Positions 1-7,037 of a stretch of DNA of 13,526 bases are shown here, in pieces. A model generated the notes under the pieces. That model did not search any database and had not been told where the DNA came from. It saw only the letters and a program-made list of their open reading frames with translations. Source of the DNA: Desulfobacteraceae bacterium (GTDB taxonomy: Bacteria; Desulfobacterota; Desulfobacteria; Desulfobacterales; SG8-13); contig JARFQH010000046.1 in NCBI GenBank assembly GCA_029287875.1, forward strand, positions 1-13,526, read 5' to 3'. How positions within the stretch are numbered: the stretch's first letter is position 1; each line of letters opens with the position of its first letter. The position numbers and the translations under genes are program-made.

Positions 1-326
1 TCGGGCATGCTGTTGCAGGCGGCAAAACGGTTCGGCGACCAGCCTGAGGGCGAGCGGCCGGAGCCGTTGAGCCCGTGGAGTTTTTGACCATCCCAGACCA
101 AGGCGAAGGCATCGCTGCCGATGCCGTTGCCGGTCGGCTCGACGACGGTCAGTGCGATGGCCGCGGCCAGAGCGGCGTCGACGGCATTTCCGCCGCGGCG
201 CAGCATGTCCAAACCTGCCTGGGCGGCAAGTGGCTGTGAAGTCGCCACGATATTGCGGGCCAAAACAGGCTTGCGCCTGGAATCGTACGGGTAATTCGAA
301 AGACATTCTGGCCGGAAAAATGTCAT
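1..326 (-). CDS. Gamma-glutamyltransferase (glutathione hydrolase) family protein, N-terminal part
   Basis: The first 108 codons of a minus-strand gene that leaves the window at position 1. The family is an Ntn-hydrolase that cleaves the gamma-glutamyl bond of glutathione and related compounds, or transfers the glutamyl group. What is seen: the family's N-terminal block, with ATSQPLAAQAG at residues 29-39, MLRRGGNAVDAALAAA at 41-56, VVEPTGNGIG at 61-70 and GLNGSGRSP at 85-93, the last lying where classical enzymes have the substrate-binding RExAP segment. There is no hydrophobic signal peptide, so a cytoplasmic location is inferred, unlike the periplasmic E. coli enzyme. The nucleophilic Thr that marks autoprocessing lies in the missing part, so activity cannot be judged. 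The ATG overlaps the stop of the upstream thiol dioxygenase gene as ATGA, which indicates one operon and translational coupling. No strong ribosome binding site is visible, which fits coupling. The family assignment is secure; the substrate is unknown. Confidence 0.9.
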   Translation of the reverse strand, partial: MTFFRPECLSNYPYDSRRKPVLARNIVATSQPLAAQAGLDMLRRGGNAVDAALAAAIALTVVEPTGNGIGSDAFALVWDGQKLHGLNGSGRSPSGWSPNRFAACNSMP

Positions 327-949
327 GCCGGCATCTTTCTTTTTAGTCGTGGTGGAAAAATTTTGGTGACCCGGTTGTTTTCAATGTCGAAACGGTTGAT
401 GTATAGCCTTCGCAGCGGTGTTCCGTAAACATTGATGACGACAATCATCTGATCGGTGGGGTTGCCGACCCGGTGGATGCCTTCGTCAAGCGGCAGGGTG
501 GTATCGGTCCGGCCCGGTGTGCAGGTGGTCCGTTCCGTCTCCTCGAGGAGGGCATAGCCGTTTTTTTGGCCGTCGTCTTTCCTGCGGTACTTGACAATCT
601 CCATTTCCCCGGAGGCACTGCCTAAAACGCCCCATGAACTGTGGTCGTGGACAAAAGTGACCTCTCCCGGCCTGTAGAGATACATCCGAACTGAAAAACG
701 GCGCTTGGCATCCATGTGCAGGCGCCATTCGTTGTCGAAGAGCATATGCCGGCGACGCTCGGCTCCGCCGTAATTCTGTTTGATGTCGTTCAGAAGGGCG
801 GTTATCAACAGCTGGTTCTCGAGGAGGGCCGGCAGCCTCTGCCGGACATACGCGATTTTTGACTCGTTGTCTGCGAATTGCCCAAGCGGATCGGACCACT
901 CGGCGCAGTAATCATGCAGATCTTTGGGGCTAACAGGAGACAGCGGCAT
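323..949 (-). CDS. Cupin thiol dioxygenase (cysteine dioxygenase-like)
   Basis: Predicted non-haem iron dioxygenase of the cysteine dioxygenase / 3-mercaptopropionate dioxygenase family, which oxidises a thiol with O2 to a sulfinate. Counting from the ATG at 949 (208 aa), the cupin iron ligands are visible as H101 and H103 (HDHSSWG) and H159 (GIHRVGNPTD), and the conserved tyrosine as Y175 (VINVYG). The cysteine that forms the Cys-Tyr crosslink in mammalian cysteine dioxygenase is not in the HDHSSWG segment, as is usual for bacterial thiol dioxygenases, so the substrate may be cysteine, 3-mercaptopropionate or another small thiol. Start choice: the frame is open back to a TTG at 1051, but that has no ribosome binding site. 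ATGs exist at 979 and 949; 949 has AAGG nine bases upstream and fits a candidate promoter at 999-1027. The last codon overlaps the start of the gamma-glutamyltransferase gene, which suggests a shared thiol-catabolic role. Confidence 0.83.
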   Translation of the reverse strand: MPLSPVSPKDLHDYCAEWSDPLGQFADNESKIAYVRQRLPALLENQLLITALLNDIKQNYGGAERRRHMLFDNEWRLHMDAKRRFSVRMYLYRPGEVTFVHDHSSWGVLGSASGEMEIVKYRRKDDGQKNGYALLEETERTTCTPGRTDTTLPLDEGIHRVGNPTDQMIVVINVYGTPLRRLYINRFDIENNRVTKIFPPRLKRKMPA

Positions 950-998
950 CTGATGGAACCTTGACGGCAAGAGCGGCATGCTCCAGCCACTTACCGTA

Positions 999-1027
999 AC
1001 CCTAAACAAATGGTTCCCGGCCGTCAA
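999..1027 (-). promoter_or_regulatory. Candidate sigma70 promoter for the thiol dioxygenase operon
   Basis: On the minus strand, TTGACG (1027-1022) is followed after 17 bases by TAGGGT (1004-999). The -35 box matches five of six consensus bases; the -10 is weaker. Transcription would start near 992, giving a leader of roughly 43 bases to the ATG at 949. It lies between the hybrid kinase stop and the dioxygenase start, so the dioxygenase and transferase pair could be expressed independently of the kinase. Confidence 0.35.
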
Positions 1028-1066
1028 GCCTGCTATCGTTTCGGTATGCAAGTTTTAGGAAATCAA

Positions 1067-1129
1067 GACACTGCTGCAGAGGGGTTATTTATGGACGGAA
1101 ACGAGCTAATCTTGCGGTTCTGCAGTGTC
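1067..1129. repeat. Inverted repeat at the 3' end of the hybrid kinase gene
   Basis: GACACTG at 1067-1073, extended by CTGCAG to 1079, is mirrored by CTGCAGTGTC at 1120-1129. One arm lies in the last codons of the minus-strand kinase and the other just after its stop. No T-run follows on the minus strand, so it is a poor intrinsic terminator, but it could form a stabilising 3' hairpin or be a binding site. The pairing is seen directly; any role is inferred. Confidence 0.3.
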
Positions 1130-3202
1130 CAGCGCCGAACGAACCGCGTCGGCCAGTTCATTCATACCCAGCGGTTTCATCACCATGCGGCTGATGCCCA
1201 ACGCGGCGGCGCGTTCGATTTCGAGCTCGTCGCTATAGCCGGTGCAGAGGATGATCGGAATATCGGGACGTATCGTTTTGATTCGTTCCGCCAGTTCGAA
1301 GCCGGTCATGCGAGGCATGGTCCTGTCGGAGATGACCAGGTCGAAATCTTGTGGCTGGGATTGGAAGGTATTCAAGGCGTCGGAGCTGCCGGTCCGGACG
1401 GTGACACGGTAACCGAGGTGTTCCAGCATTTGTTTTCCCATTGCAGCCAGCACTTCCTCATCGTCCACCAACAGAATCTGCTCGTTTCCGGTAGGCAGCG
1501 CAATCGGTTGAATAACCGTCGGTTCGTCTTCACTGGCGGCGCAGGGCAGGAAGACATGAAAAATTGCCCCGCTGTCCGGGCAACTGTCGACCTGGACGGA
1601 CCCTTTCAGGGCTTGGATGATTCCATGCACCACCGATAGCCCCAGGCCTGTCCCTTCCCCCTTTTCTTTGGTTGTAAAATAGGGGTCGAAAATGCGCGCC
1701 AGAATATCCGGTTCAATCCCGGGGCCCGTGTCGCCAACCGTCAAGCGAAGGTGCGGTCCTGGTCGCAGGCCCGGATGCTGTTTTATTTCAGCGGTTTCGA
1801 TCTCGGTTTTCGTCAGACTCACGTCCAGAATACCGCCGGAGTCTTTCATGGCCTGGGCGGCATTGGTGCACAGGTTCATCAAGATCTGCTGAATCATCGT
1901 GGGGGTGCACAGCACGCGAGCGTTTTCGGCCGAGATGCGGGTGCGGATATCGATGGTCGAGGGTAAAGAGGCTCGCAGAAATTTGAGAGCTTCCTTGAGG
2001 AGCGGGGCGATATCGATCGACTTGAAATCCTGCTCCGTTTTGCGGCTGAAGGTCAGGATTTGTCTGACGAGGTCCTTGGCACGGTTGCCGGCCTTGATGA
2101 CCTCGGCCACGTCATGGCGGCCGGGGCCGCCTTCCGGTATTTCGTACACGGCCAGTTCGGCATATCCCAGAATAGCGGAGAGGATGTTGTTGAAGTCATG
2201 GGCGATGCCGCCGGCCAGGGTCCCGATCGCTTCCATTTTCTGAGACTGAATCAGCTGTCGCTGCAGGTGATTTTCCTGGGTCACATCGCGCTTGATGCCG
2301 ACGTAGTTGCAAATCGATCCGGTGCCGTCCGTGACCGGTACGATGACCGCCTCTGCCGAGTAGTGGGTGCCGCACTTGCGACGGTTTATGAAACAGCCTT
2401 GCCAGGGGTGGCCCTTAGAGATGGTGTTCCAAAGCTCCTGGTAAAAGACCGGTTTCTGAAGACCGCTTTTCAAGATTCGCGGATTGCTTCCGATCAGCTC
2501 GCTGCTCGCATAGCCGGTGATTCTTTCCAAGGCCGGGTTGACATATTCGATTGTTCCGGCGCTGTTGGTGATCAAGACGAGCTCGGCAGCCTGCTCGACG
2601 GCGATTTGAAACAGACGTCTTTTTTTTTCAGAACGGACGCAGCCCAAGGCCAACCCTATAATTCCTGCCAGCGTCTTTAATACGTCGACTTCCTCCCGAG
2701 TTGGTGACATTTCCGCGGTCGTGATATCGACACCGAGAAATCCGATCATCACCCCGCCGCTGACCATCGGCGCCAGCAGGCTCGAACGGATGACGGCACC
2801 TCCGGACAGTGATTTATGATGGGTGGTCACCCCCGGCTCCGACGGCTCGGCGAGGCGAACGGTTTCACCGCGCTGCAAACCGGAGAGGTATTGAGTCGAT
2901 AAGGCGACCGGCAGGTCGTTTGCGGGTTTATCATTGCGTGTCAAGACCGGCCCGCACCATTCAATGCGGTTGATAATCATTTTGCACGATTCATCGACTT
3001 CGCACGCATAACACCGATCGCCTCGAAAAAAAGTCGCGATCCGTTCGAGAGTTTGCGGCAGCACACTTTCGAAAGCATCTATTTGTGCAGCCTCACATAT
3101 AGCAACGGTCTCGGCCACCAGATCGTCCCGCCGGTTGAGTCCCCAATCCGGGCGATCTTCCAGTCTTAGATGGCCGGTGTTTTTCTCATTGACTGTGTCC
3201 AT
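1106..3202 (-). CDS. Soluble hybrid sensor histidine kinase (GAF-PAS-HisKA-HATPase-REC)
   Basis: A 698-residue sensor kinase with a C-terminal receiver. Domain order: a GAF-like sensor at about 35-190; a PAS domain at about 197-310 (ITNSAGTIEYVNPALERITG, closing with VGIKRDVTQE); the dimerisation/phosphoacceptor helix with H335 in AGGIAHDFNN; an HATPase domain with N-box N447, G1 box DTGPGIEP from 491, F box FDPYF at 506-510 and G2 box GEGTGLGLS; and a receiver at about 575-692 with acidic pair D580/D581, phosphoacceptor D626 in ISDRTMP and conserved K676. All catalytic residues are present, so it should be active. No transmembrane segment is seen, so it probably senses a cytoplasmic ligand, redox state or gas. 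The receiver may pass phosphate to an unlinked HPt or feed back on the kinase. It is divergent from the kinase/activator operon at 3806. ATG at 3202 has only a weak GAGAG upstream. The signal is unknown. Confidence 0.93.
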   Translation of the reverse strand: MDTVNEKNTGHLRLEDRPDWGLNRRDDLVAETVAICEAAQIDAFESVLPQTLERIATFFRGDRCYACEVDESCKMIINRIEWCGPVLTRNDKPANDLPVALSTQYLSGLQRGETVRLAEPSEPGVTTHHKSLSGGAVIRSSLLAPMVSGGVMIGFLGVDITTAEMSPTREEVDVLKTLAGIIGLALGCVRSEKKRRLFQIAVEQAAELVLITNSAGTIEYVNPALERITGYASSELIGSNPRILKSGLQKPVFYQELWNTISKGHPWQGCFINRRKCGTHYSAEAVIVPVTDGTGSICNYVGIKRDVTQENHLQRQLIQSQKMEAIGTLAGGIAHDFNNILSAILGYAELAVYEIPEGGPGRHDVAEVIKAGNRAKDLVRQILTFSRKTEQDFKSIDIAPLLKEALKFLRASLPSTIDIRTRISAENARVLCTPTMIQQILMNLCTNAAQAMKDSGGILDVSLTKTEIETAEIKQHPGLRPGPHLRLTVGDTGPGIEPDILARIFDPYFTTKEKGEGTGLGLSVVHGIIQALKGSVQVDSCPDSGAIFHVFLPCAASEDEPTVIQPIALPTGNEQILLVDDEEVLAAMGKQMLEHLGYRVTVRTGSSDALNTFQSQPQDFDLVISDRTMPRMTGFELAERIKTIRPDIPIILCTGYSDELEIERAAALGISRMVMKPLGMNELADAVRSALDTAEPQD

Positions 3203-3299
3203 ATGCTCTCATACGTGACGGTAATAGTGCCGCGAAGCGTGGGCCGGCGTTTTTTCGTGTTTAGGGCTCTTTCAAAAATGACGTTTTATTTTGAGATCC

Positions 3300-3328
3300 A
3301 ATATATAACTAATCAATAATAATTGCAA
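3300..3328 (-). promoter_or_regulatory. Candidate sigma70 promoter for the hybrid kinase
   Basis: On the minus strand, TTGCAA (3328-3323) and TATATT (3305-3300) are separated by exactly 17 bases in an AT-rich stretch. The -10 box matches five of six consensus bases and the -35 four of six. Transcription would start near 3293, leaving a leader of about 90 bases before the kinase ATG at 3202. Confidence 0.42.
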
Positions 3329-3340
3329 GAAGTTGCTGAG

Positions 3341-3393
3341 GTCGCCCCTGTTTTCGGCTTGCGCTGAGCCGGGTTGCAATTTTACAGGGGGAC
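3341..3393. repeat. Nested inverted repeat between the divergent promoters
   Basis: The outer arms are GTCGCCCCTG (3341-3350) and CAGGGGGAC (3385-3393), complementary except for one unpaired base. Inside them CGGCT and AGCCG can form a second five-pair stem. The element lies upstream of both predicted promoters, so it is more likely a regulator binding site or cruciform than a transcribed terminator. No T-run follows. Confidence 0.35.
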
Positions 3394-3519
3394 AGGTGTT
3401 GCCGTCATGCAGGGTCGAGAGAAGGCGGCGGTTATGCGACTGGAGCACTCGGGCATTCGGCCCCATGGACTTCAGGTGCTCCGCGCTGAGCCGAAATGGG
3501 CATAAATATTTATAAGATC

Positions 3520-3548
3520 TTGATTAAAATAGAAATTTTTATTAAAAT
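3520..3548 (+). promoter_or_regulatory. Candidate sigma70 promoter for the kinase/activator operon
   Basis: TTGATT (3520-3525), 17 bases, then TAAAAT (3543-3548). The -10 box matches five of six consensus bases. ATTAAAATAG occurs at both 3523-3532 and 3541-3550, overlapping the -35 and -10 boxes 18 bases apart. A further TAAAAT lies a little downstream. Predicted start is near 3555, which gives a leader of about 250 bases to the kinase ATG at 3806. Confidence 0.42.
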
Positions 3549-3601
3549 AGTCAATATGGCTTGTTTTTGGTAAAATACTGATATCAATTCTGGGGAAAGT
3601 G

Positions 3602-3629
3602 ATCGGCCGCTAACAGGGAAGCGGCCGAT
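3602..3629 (+). repeat. Perfect 9-base stem-loop in the kinase operon leader
   Basis: ATCGGCCGC (3602-3610) and GCGGCCGAT (3621-3629) are exact inverted complements around a 10-base loop. In RNA a G-U pair could extend the stem by one. TTTTT comes only about ten bases later, so it is not a standard terminator. It would be transcribed from the promoter at 3520-3548, as an attenuator-like or stability hairpin, or it could be a dyad operator. The structure is plain; the function is inferred. Confidence 0.5.
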
Positions 3630-3805
3630 TTGAGAAGAATTTTTAATCCTGCTGTGCTGCCGGGCGACCTTATTTGGATCGAGATCAGCCGAGAGGCTGT
3701 TGGAAAGTCTGCGCGCCTACCACTGCTTCCGGGATGGTCGCCGCCCGACTTCCAGGCCGTTACACCGGCTCCAGCGATCGCTCCCGTGCTAAAGCCGAGG
3801 CAAAA

Positions 3806-5311
3806 ATGACAAATGCTGCCGACATACTGATCGTCGATGACGAACCGATCGTCTGTCAAACACTGCAAGGCCTGCTCGATTTCCAGGGACACCGGGTTGC
3901 CACCTGCAGCAGCGGTGCGGAGGCTCTGAGCTGCATCCGCCGGAAAAGTTTCGACCTGGTTTTTCTGGACATCCGGCTTCCGGACATGGACGGGTTTCAG
4001 ATTTTGGCCGCAATCCGCAAAGAAGCGGCAGGGGTCCTCGTCATCATGATCACCGGCGACGCCACCATCGAAACGGCTGTGGAAGCGCTCAAAAGCGGCG
4101 CGTACGGTTACCTTCGCAAACCGATCCGGATCGAGGAGTTGACCAAGACGGTCAAGAACGCTCTCGATCACCGCGAACTGGATCAGGCCCGCCGGCGTTC
4201 GGAAGCCGCCCTGCGGGACAGCGAAGAGCGCTTCCGGACCCTGGTCGAAAATTCGCTGATCGGCATCTGCATCGTCCAGAACAAAAAAATAATCTACCAG
4301 AATCCGGAACAGAAAAAATTGTACCAATCCTTTGCCAATGTTTCACCGGAGACACTGATTCATTTTATCCACCCGAATGATGTCGAAAAAGTGTCCAAAT
4401 GCTATCGCGCACTCATCGCGGGAAAACAAAAATCGGTGGAAACCGATTTCAGGATCTATCCCTCGGGAAGCGAAAAGGAAGATACCGATATCCGCTGGCT
4501 GCAGTGCCGCGCCAGCTTGTTTCAGTATCGGGGTGCCGATGCCATCCTGATCAACCTGATGGACATCACCCGTTCCCAGGAACTTGAACATTTCCTGCGG
4601 GTAAAAAGCAAAATGATTTCCCTGGGGCGTGTCGCGGCCGGTATCGCCCATGAAATCAGAAATCCATTGACCGGCATCAACTCCTACCTTTTTGCACTCG
4701 AAGACCTGCTGAAAGCCGAGGAACTCGATGCCGATACGGTCGAGATGATGAAAAAGATCGTCTACCAGGTGCAGGGGGCTTCCAACAAGATCGAATCGGT
4801 CATCAAGCGGGTGCTCGATTTTTCAAGGCCCGGAGTCCCCTCCATGTCGCTGATCAGCATGAACGACCCCCTGCAGGAGGCGCACAACCTTTCGGCGAGC
4901 AGCCTGCGCAAGAAGGGGATCAAGGTCGCCATTGACCTGGATCACGAGTTGCCGATGAGTTACGGGGATGCGAATTTGATCGAGCAGGTGGTGTTGAACC
5001 TGATCGACAATGCCGTGAAATCCATGGAAAAGAAGAACGCTGAAAAACGATTGACGCTTCGGTCGTATTCGGAAAACAATAACATCTGTCTGAGTGTCTC
5101 AGACACTGGATCCGGGATCCCTATCGGTATCCGGGAAAAGATCTTCGACCCTTTTTTTACAACCGAGACCGACGGCTCAGGCATCGGGTTGGCCATCTCG
5201 TTGCGGATCATCAACGATCACCGCGGTGCCATTACGGTCGAGGGCAATGAGTCGGGCGGGGCCAGATTTACCATCGAATTACCCATAGAGAAAAGGATGC
5301 AAATTCAATGA
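3806..5311 (+). CDS. REC-PAS sensor histidine kinase, partner of the NtrC-type activator
   Basis: A 501-residue cytoplasmic kinase with a receiver at its N-terminus. Domains: REC at about 5-120 with D11/D12, phosphoacceptor D55 in FLDIRLPD and K105; a short linker helix; PAS at about 138-258; HisKA with H282 in AAGIAHEIRNPL; and HATPase with N-box N402 (NLIDNA), G1 box DTGSGIP at 433-439, F box FDPFF at 448-452 and G2 box GSGIGL at 457-462. The HEIRNPL form of the histidine box is typical of NtrB-like kinases that pair with sigma54 activators, and the next gene is one. Start: the frame is open back to a TTG at 3674 and an ATG at 3734, but ATG 3806 has GAGG five bases upstream and begins directly at the receiver. 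The stop overlaps the activator start as ATGA. The receiver at the front suggests that another kinase, perhaps the divergent hybrid kinase, gates this one. Confidence 0.93.
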   Translation: MTNAADILIVDDEPIVCQTLQGLLDFQGHRVATCSSGAEALSCIRRKSFDLVFLDIRLPDMDGFQILAAIRKEAAGVLVIMITGDATIETAVEALKSGAYGYLRKPIRIEELTKTVKNALDHRELDQARRRSEAALRDSEERFRTLVENSLIGICIVQNKKIIYQNPEQKKLYQSFANVSPETLIHFIHPNDVEKVSKCYRALIAGKQKSVETDFRIYPSGSEKEDTDIRWLQCRASLFQYRGADAILINLMDITRSQELEHFLRVKSKMISLGRVAAGIAHEIRNPLTGINSYLFALEDLLKAEELDADTVEMMKKIVYQVQGASNKIESVIKRVLDFSRPGVPSMSLISMNDPLQEAHNLSASSLRKKGIKVAIDLDHELPMSYGDANLIEQVVLNLIDNAVKSMEKKNAEKRLTLRSYSENNNICLSVSDTGSGIPIGIREKIFDPFFTTETDGSGIGLAISLRIINDHRGAITVEGNESGGARFTIELPIEKRMQIQ

Positions 5312-6693
5312 CGCCGTACACGGTTTACGTGGTGGATGACGAAGAGGTGGCCCGGGAAGGCGTGGTCCTGGCATTGAAAAAGCTATACCGGATCAAGGGT
5401 TTTGCCAACGCTGAGGACACCATCGAAGCGGTGCTGAAAAACCCGCCGGATCTGGTCCTCCTGGATATCGGCCTGCCCGGCATGAGCGGAATTGAAGCGC
5501 TCAGAAAAATAAAAAGCCTCTATCCGGAGGTTATCGTGATCATGATCACCGCTTATGAGGATGTTCAAACCGTGGTTTCCGCCATGAAACAGGGTGCTTA
5601 CGATTACGTGGTCAAACCGCTGCAGATGAACACCCTCATGGTGACCGTGCGCAACGCCCTCGAAACGATTAAGCTGCGCAAAGAGATCCAGCTGCTCCAT
5701 GAAAAATATCTCAAAGAGAACCTGCCGGGATTTATCGGTGAGAGTGACGCCATCCAAGACGTCATGGAAGTGGTGACCAAAGTTGCCAAGAGTCCCGACA
5801 CATCGATCGTGATCCTCGGCGAAACCGGCACGGGAAAAGAACTGATCGCCAAGGCCATTCATTACCGCAGCCCCAATTTCGAAGGCCCGATGATCAGTGT
5901 CAACTGTGCGGCCATTCCCAAGGATTTGATCGAGAGTGAACTTTTTGGTTACGAAAAGGGGGCTTTCAGCGGTGCCGACAAGTCGGGCAAAGAAGGCTTG
6001 GTGGAAAAGGCAGCCGAAGGCACCCTTTTCCTGGACGAGGTGGCGGACCTGAGCATGGAGGCGCAGGCCAAACTGCTGCGGTTTCTGGAAGAGGGTGAAT
6101 ACTATCGGGTGGGTGGCACCAAGAAGTGCATGGCCCAGACCCGGATCGTCGCCGCCACGAACAAGAACCTGGAGGAGATGGTCGCTGCGGGAGGTTTCCG
6201 ACAGGACCTGTACCATCGTCTGGCGGTCATCAAGATTGAGATCCCCTCCCTGAACCAGCGGCGCGAAGATATCGTACCCATTGCGAAACACTATCTGGTC
6301 GAATTCGCGGCGAAGTTCGGCAAGACTTTCACCGGGATCAGCCCCGAGGCGGAAATGGCATTGAAAAATTTTAAATGGACCGGCAACGTACGTGAGCTGA
6401 AGAACCTGATCGAACGGGCCGTATTGCTTGGAGACGGTCCATTGCTGGAGCTGCGGGACGTTGGGGTGGCGCCGGACTGTCAGGGTGCGGGCACCACCGT
6501 CGGCGGCACCACTGTCGGGCTGCCGAGCCTGATCCCCGACGGCATCGACCTCCCGGAGGTCATGGCGGCCATCGAAAAAAAATATTATGAAGAATCTCTT
6601 CGGATGACCGACGGCAACGAAAGCCGCGCGGCGCGATCTCTCAATGTCAGTCGTGACACTTTTCGGTATCGACGCAAAAAGCTATTCGGATAA
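5308..6693 (+). CDS. NtrC-family sigma54-dependent response regulator
   Basis: A 461-residue bacterial enhancer-binding protein that, when phosphorylated, hydrolyses ATP to open sigma54 promoters. Domains: REC at about 3-120 with D10/D11, phosphoacceptor D53 in LLDIGLPG and K103; an AAA+ domain at about 141-375 with Walker A GETGTGKE at 171-178, a GAFSGA loop at 218-223, Walker B GTLFLDE at 238-244 and the arginine-finger region FRQDLYHRL at 297-305; a glycine/threonine-rich linker at about 391-408; and a Fis-type helix-turn-helix at about 436-458 (GNESRAARSLNVSRDTFRYR). The sigma54-contacting loop has Ser where GAFTGA is canonical, a conservative change that should keep function. The gene overlaps the kinase stop by four bases and has AAGGA eleven bases upstream. 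The target is unknown, but a sigma54-like element at 7004-7020 lies just downstream of the gene. Confidence 0.96.
   Translation: MTPYTVYVVDDEEVAREGVVLALKKLYRIKGFANAEDTIEAVLKNPPDLVLLDIGLPGMSGIEALRKIKSLYPEVIVIMITAYEDVQTVVSAMKQGAYDYVVKPLQMNTLMVTVRNALETIKLRKEIQLLHEKYLKENLPGFIGESDAIQDVMEVVTKVAKSPDTSIVILGETGTGKELIAKAIHYRSPNFEGPMISVNCAAIPKDLIESELFGYEKGAFSGADKSGKEGLVEKAAEGTLFLDEVADLSMEAQAKLLRFLEEGEYYRVGGTKKCMAQTRIVAATNKNLEEMVAAGGFRQDLYHRLAVIKIEIPSLNQRREDIVPIAKHYLVEFAAKFGKTFTGISPEAEMALKNFKWTGNVRELKNLIERAVLLGDGPLLELRDVGVAPDCQGAGTTVGGTTVGLPSLIPDGIDLPEVMAAIEKKYYEESLRMTDGNESRAARSLNVSRDTFRYRRKKLFG
6490..6519 (+). repeat. 15-base in-frame tandem duplication in the activator linker
   Basis: Two adjacent 15-base units (6490-6504 and 6505-6519) differ at two positions and encode GTTVG twice, at residues 395-404. 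They lie in the flexible linker between the AAA+ domain and the DNA-binding domain. A unit length divisible by three keeps the frame, so slippage here would alter linker length without destroying the protein. Confidence 0.7.
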
Positions 6694-6969
6694 ACGAACC
6701 CTCCTCCTCCCCAGTTCACGTATCTGCTTCTTAGAGCCGTAATGCGGTGCCCGTGGACCTGTGCCCCGGCGACAGCCGCTGCCACCTCTGATTTGGCGCC
6801 ATGTTGAGCAGCATTTAAACACGGCCGCACCGGCAAGATCGGAAGACAGGCATTCGGCTTTGGCAAACGAATGATTTTTGGGGCATTATTCCCACCGAGA
6901 CTGTGTTTTTTTCCCCAATCCGACCCGAGTCTTTCATGGCCTCAATTTCCACTTTTCCGCTCTAACTAA

Positions 6970-6997
6970 TTGAAATATAATGGTTTAAATCTATAAA
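6970..6997 (+). promoter_or_regulatory. Candidate sigma70 promoter for the lone response regulator
   Basis: TTGAAA (6970-6975) and TATAAA (6992-6997), each matching five of six consensus bases, are separated by 16 bases within AT-rich DNA. The predicted start is near 7004, at the upstream edge of the sigma54-like element, so the two polymerase forms would compete for overlapping DNA. Confidence 0.5.
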
Positions 6998-7003
6998 AAC
7001 CAA

Positions 7004-7020
7004 CTGGCACACTATTTGAT
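7004..7020 (+). promoter_or_regulatory. Sigma54-like -24/-12 promoter element
   Basis: CTGGCAC followed by five bases and TTGAT matches the sigma54 consensus YTGGCACGrNNNTTGCW in the -24 block and in spacing. The main defect is in the -12 block, which reads GA and not GC. The start site would be near 7031. The NtrC-type activator encoded immediately upstream makes this biologically sensible. The altered -12 base lowers confidence and could mean a weak or tightly activator-dependent promoter. Confidence 0.45.
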
Positions 7021-7037
7021 TTGGGGAGGCCATAGAC

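Larger units (their letters stand above)
3203..3805. other. Divergent intergenic control region
   Basis: 603 bases without a convincing gene, between the minus-strand hybrid kinase and the plus-strand kinase/activator operon. It contains one sigma70-like promoter for each direction (3300-3328 minus, 3520-3548 plus), an AT-rich core at about 3501-3585, an inverted repeat with an inner stem at 3341-3393, a perfect 9-base hairpin at 3602-3629, an 11-base direct repeat GCGCTGAGCCG at 3361-3371 and 3483-3493, and a 12-base palindrome ATAAATATTTAT at 3502-3513. An open frame upstream of 3806 is better read as untranslated leader. Confidence 0.6.

Noticed and set aside
950..1051. TTG start of the thiol dioxygenase at 1051
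   Set aside because: No ribosome binding site, and the candidate promoter at 999-1027 would start transcription downstream of it.
1010..1639. Plus-strand open frame of 209 codons over the end of the hybrid kinase
   Set aside because: Antisense to the well-supported receiver domain of the hybrid kinase; no recognisable motif.
3226..3255. GC-rich stretch followed by six T, like a plus-strand terminator
   Set aside because: No plus-strand gene lies upstream, the stem is only about four pairs, and the sequence falls in the leader of the minus-strand kinase.
3674..3805. 44-codon N-terminal extension of the REC-PAS kinase from a TTG start
   Set aside because: No ribosome binding site, no conserved sequence before the receiver, and a far better ATG with GAGG at 3806.
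5383..6291. Minus-strand open frame of 302 codons inside the sigma54 activator gene
   Set aside because: It is wholly antisense to a gene with complete REC, AAA+ and HTH motifs, shows no domain, and reflects the absence of stops opposite GC-rich coding sequence.
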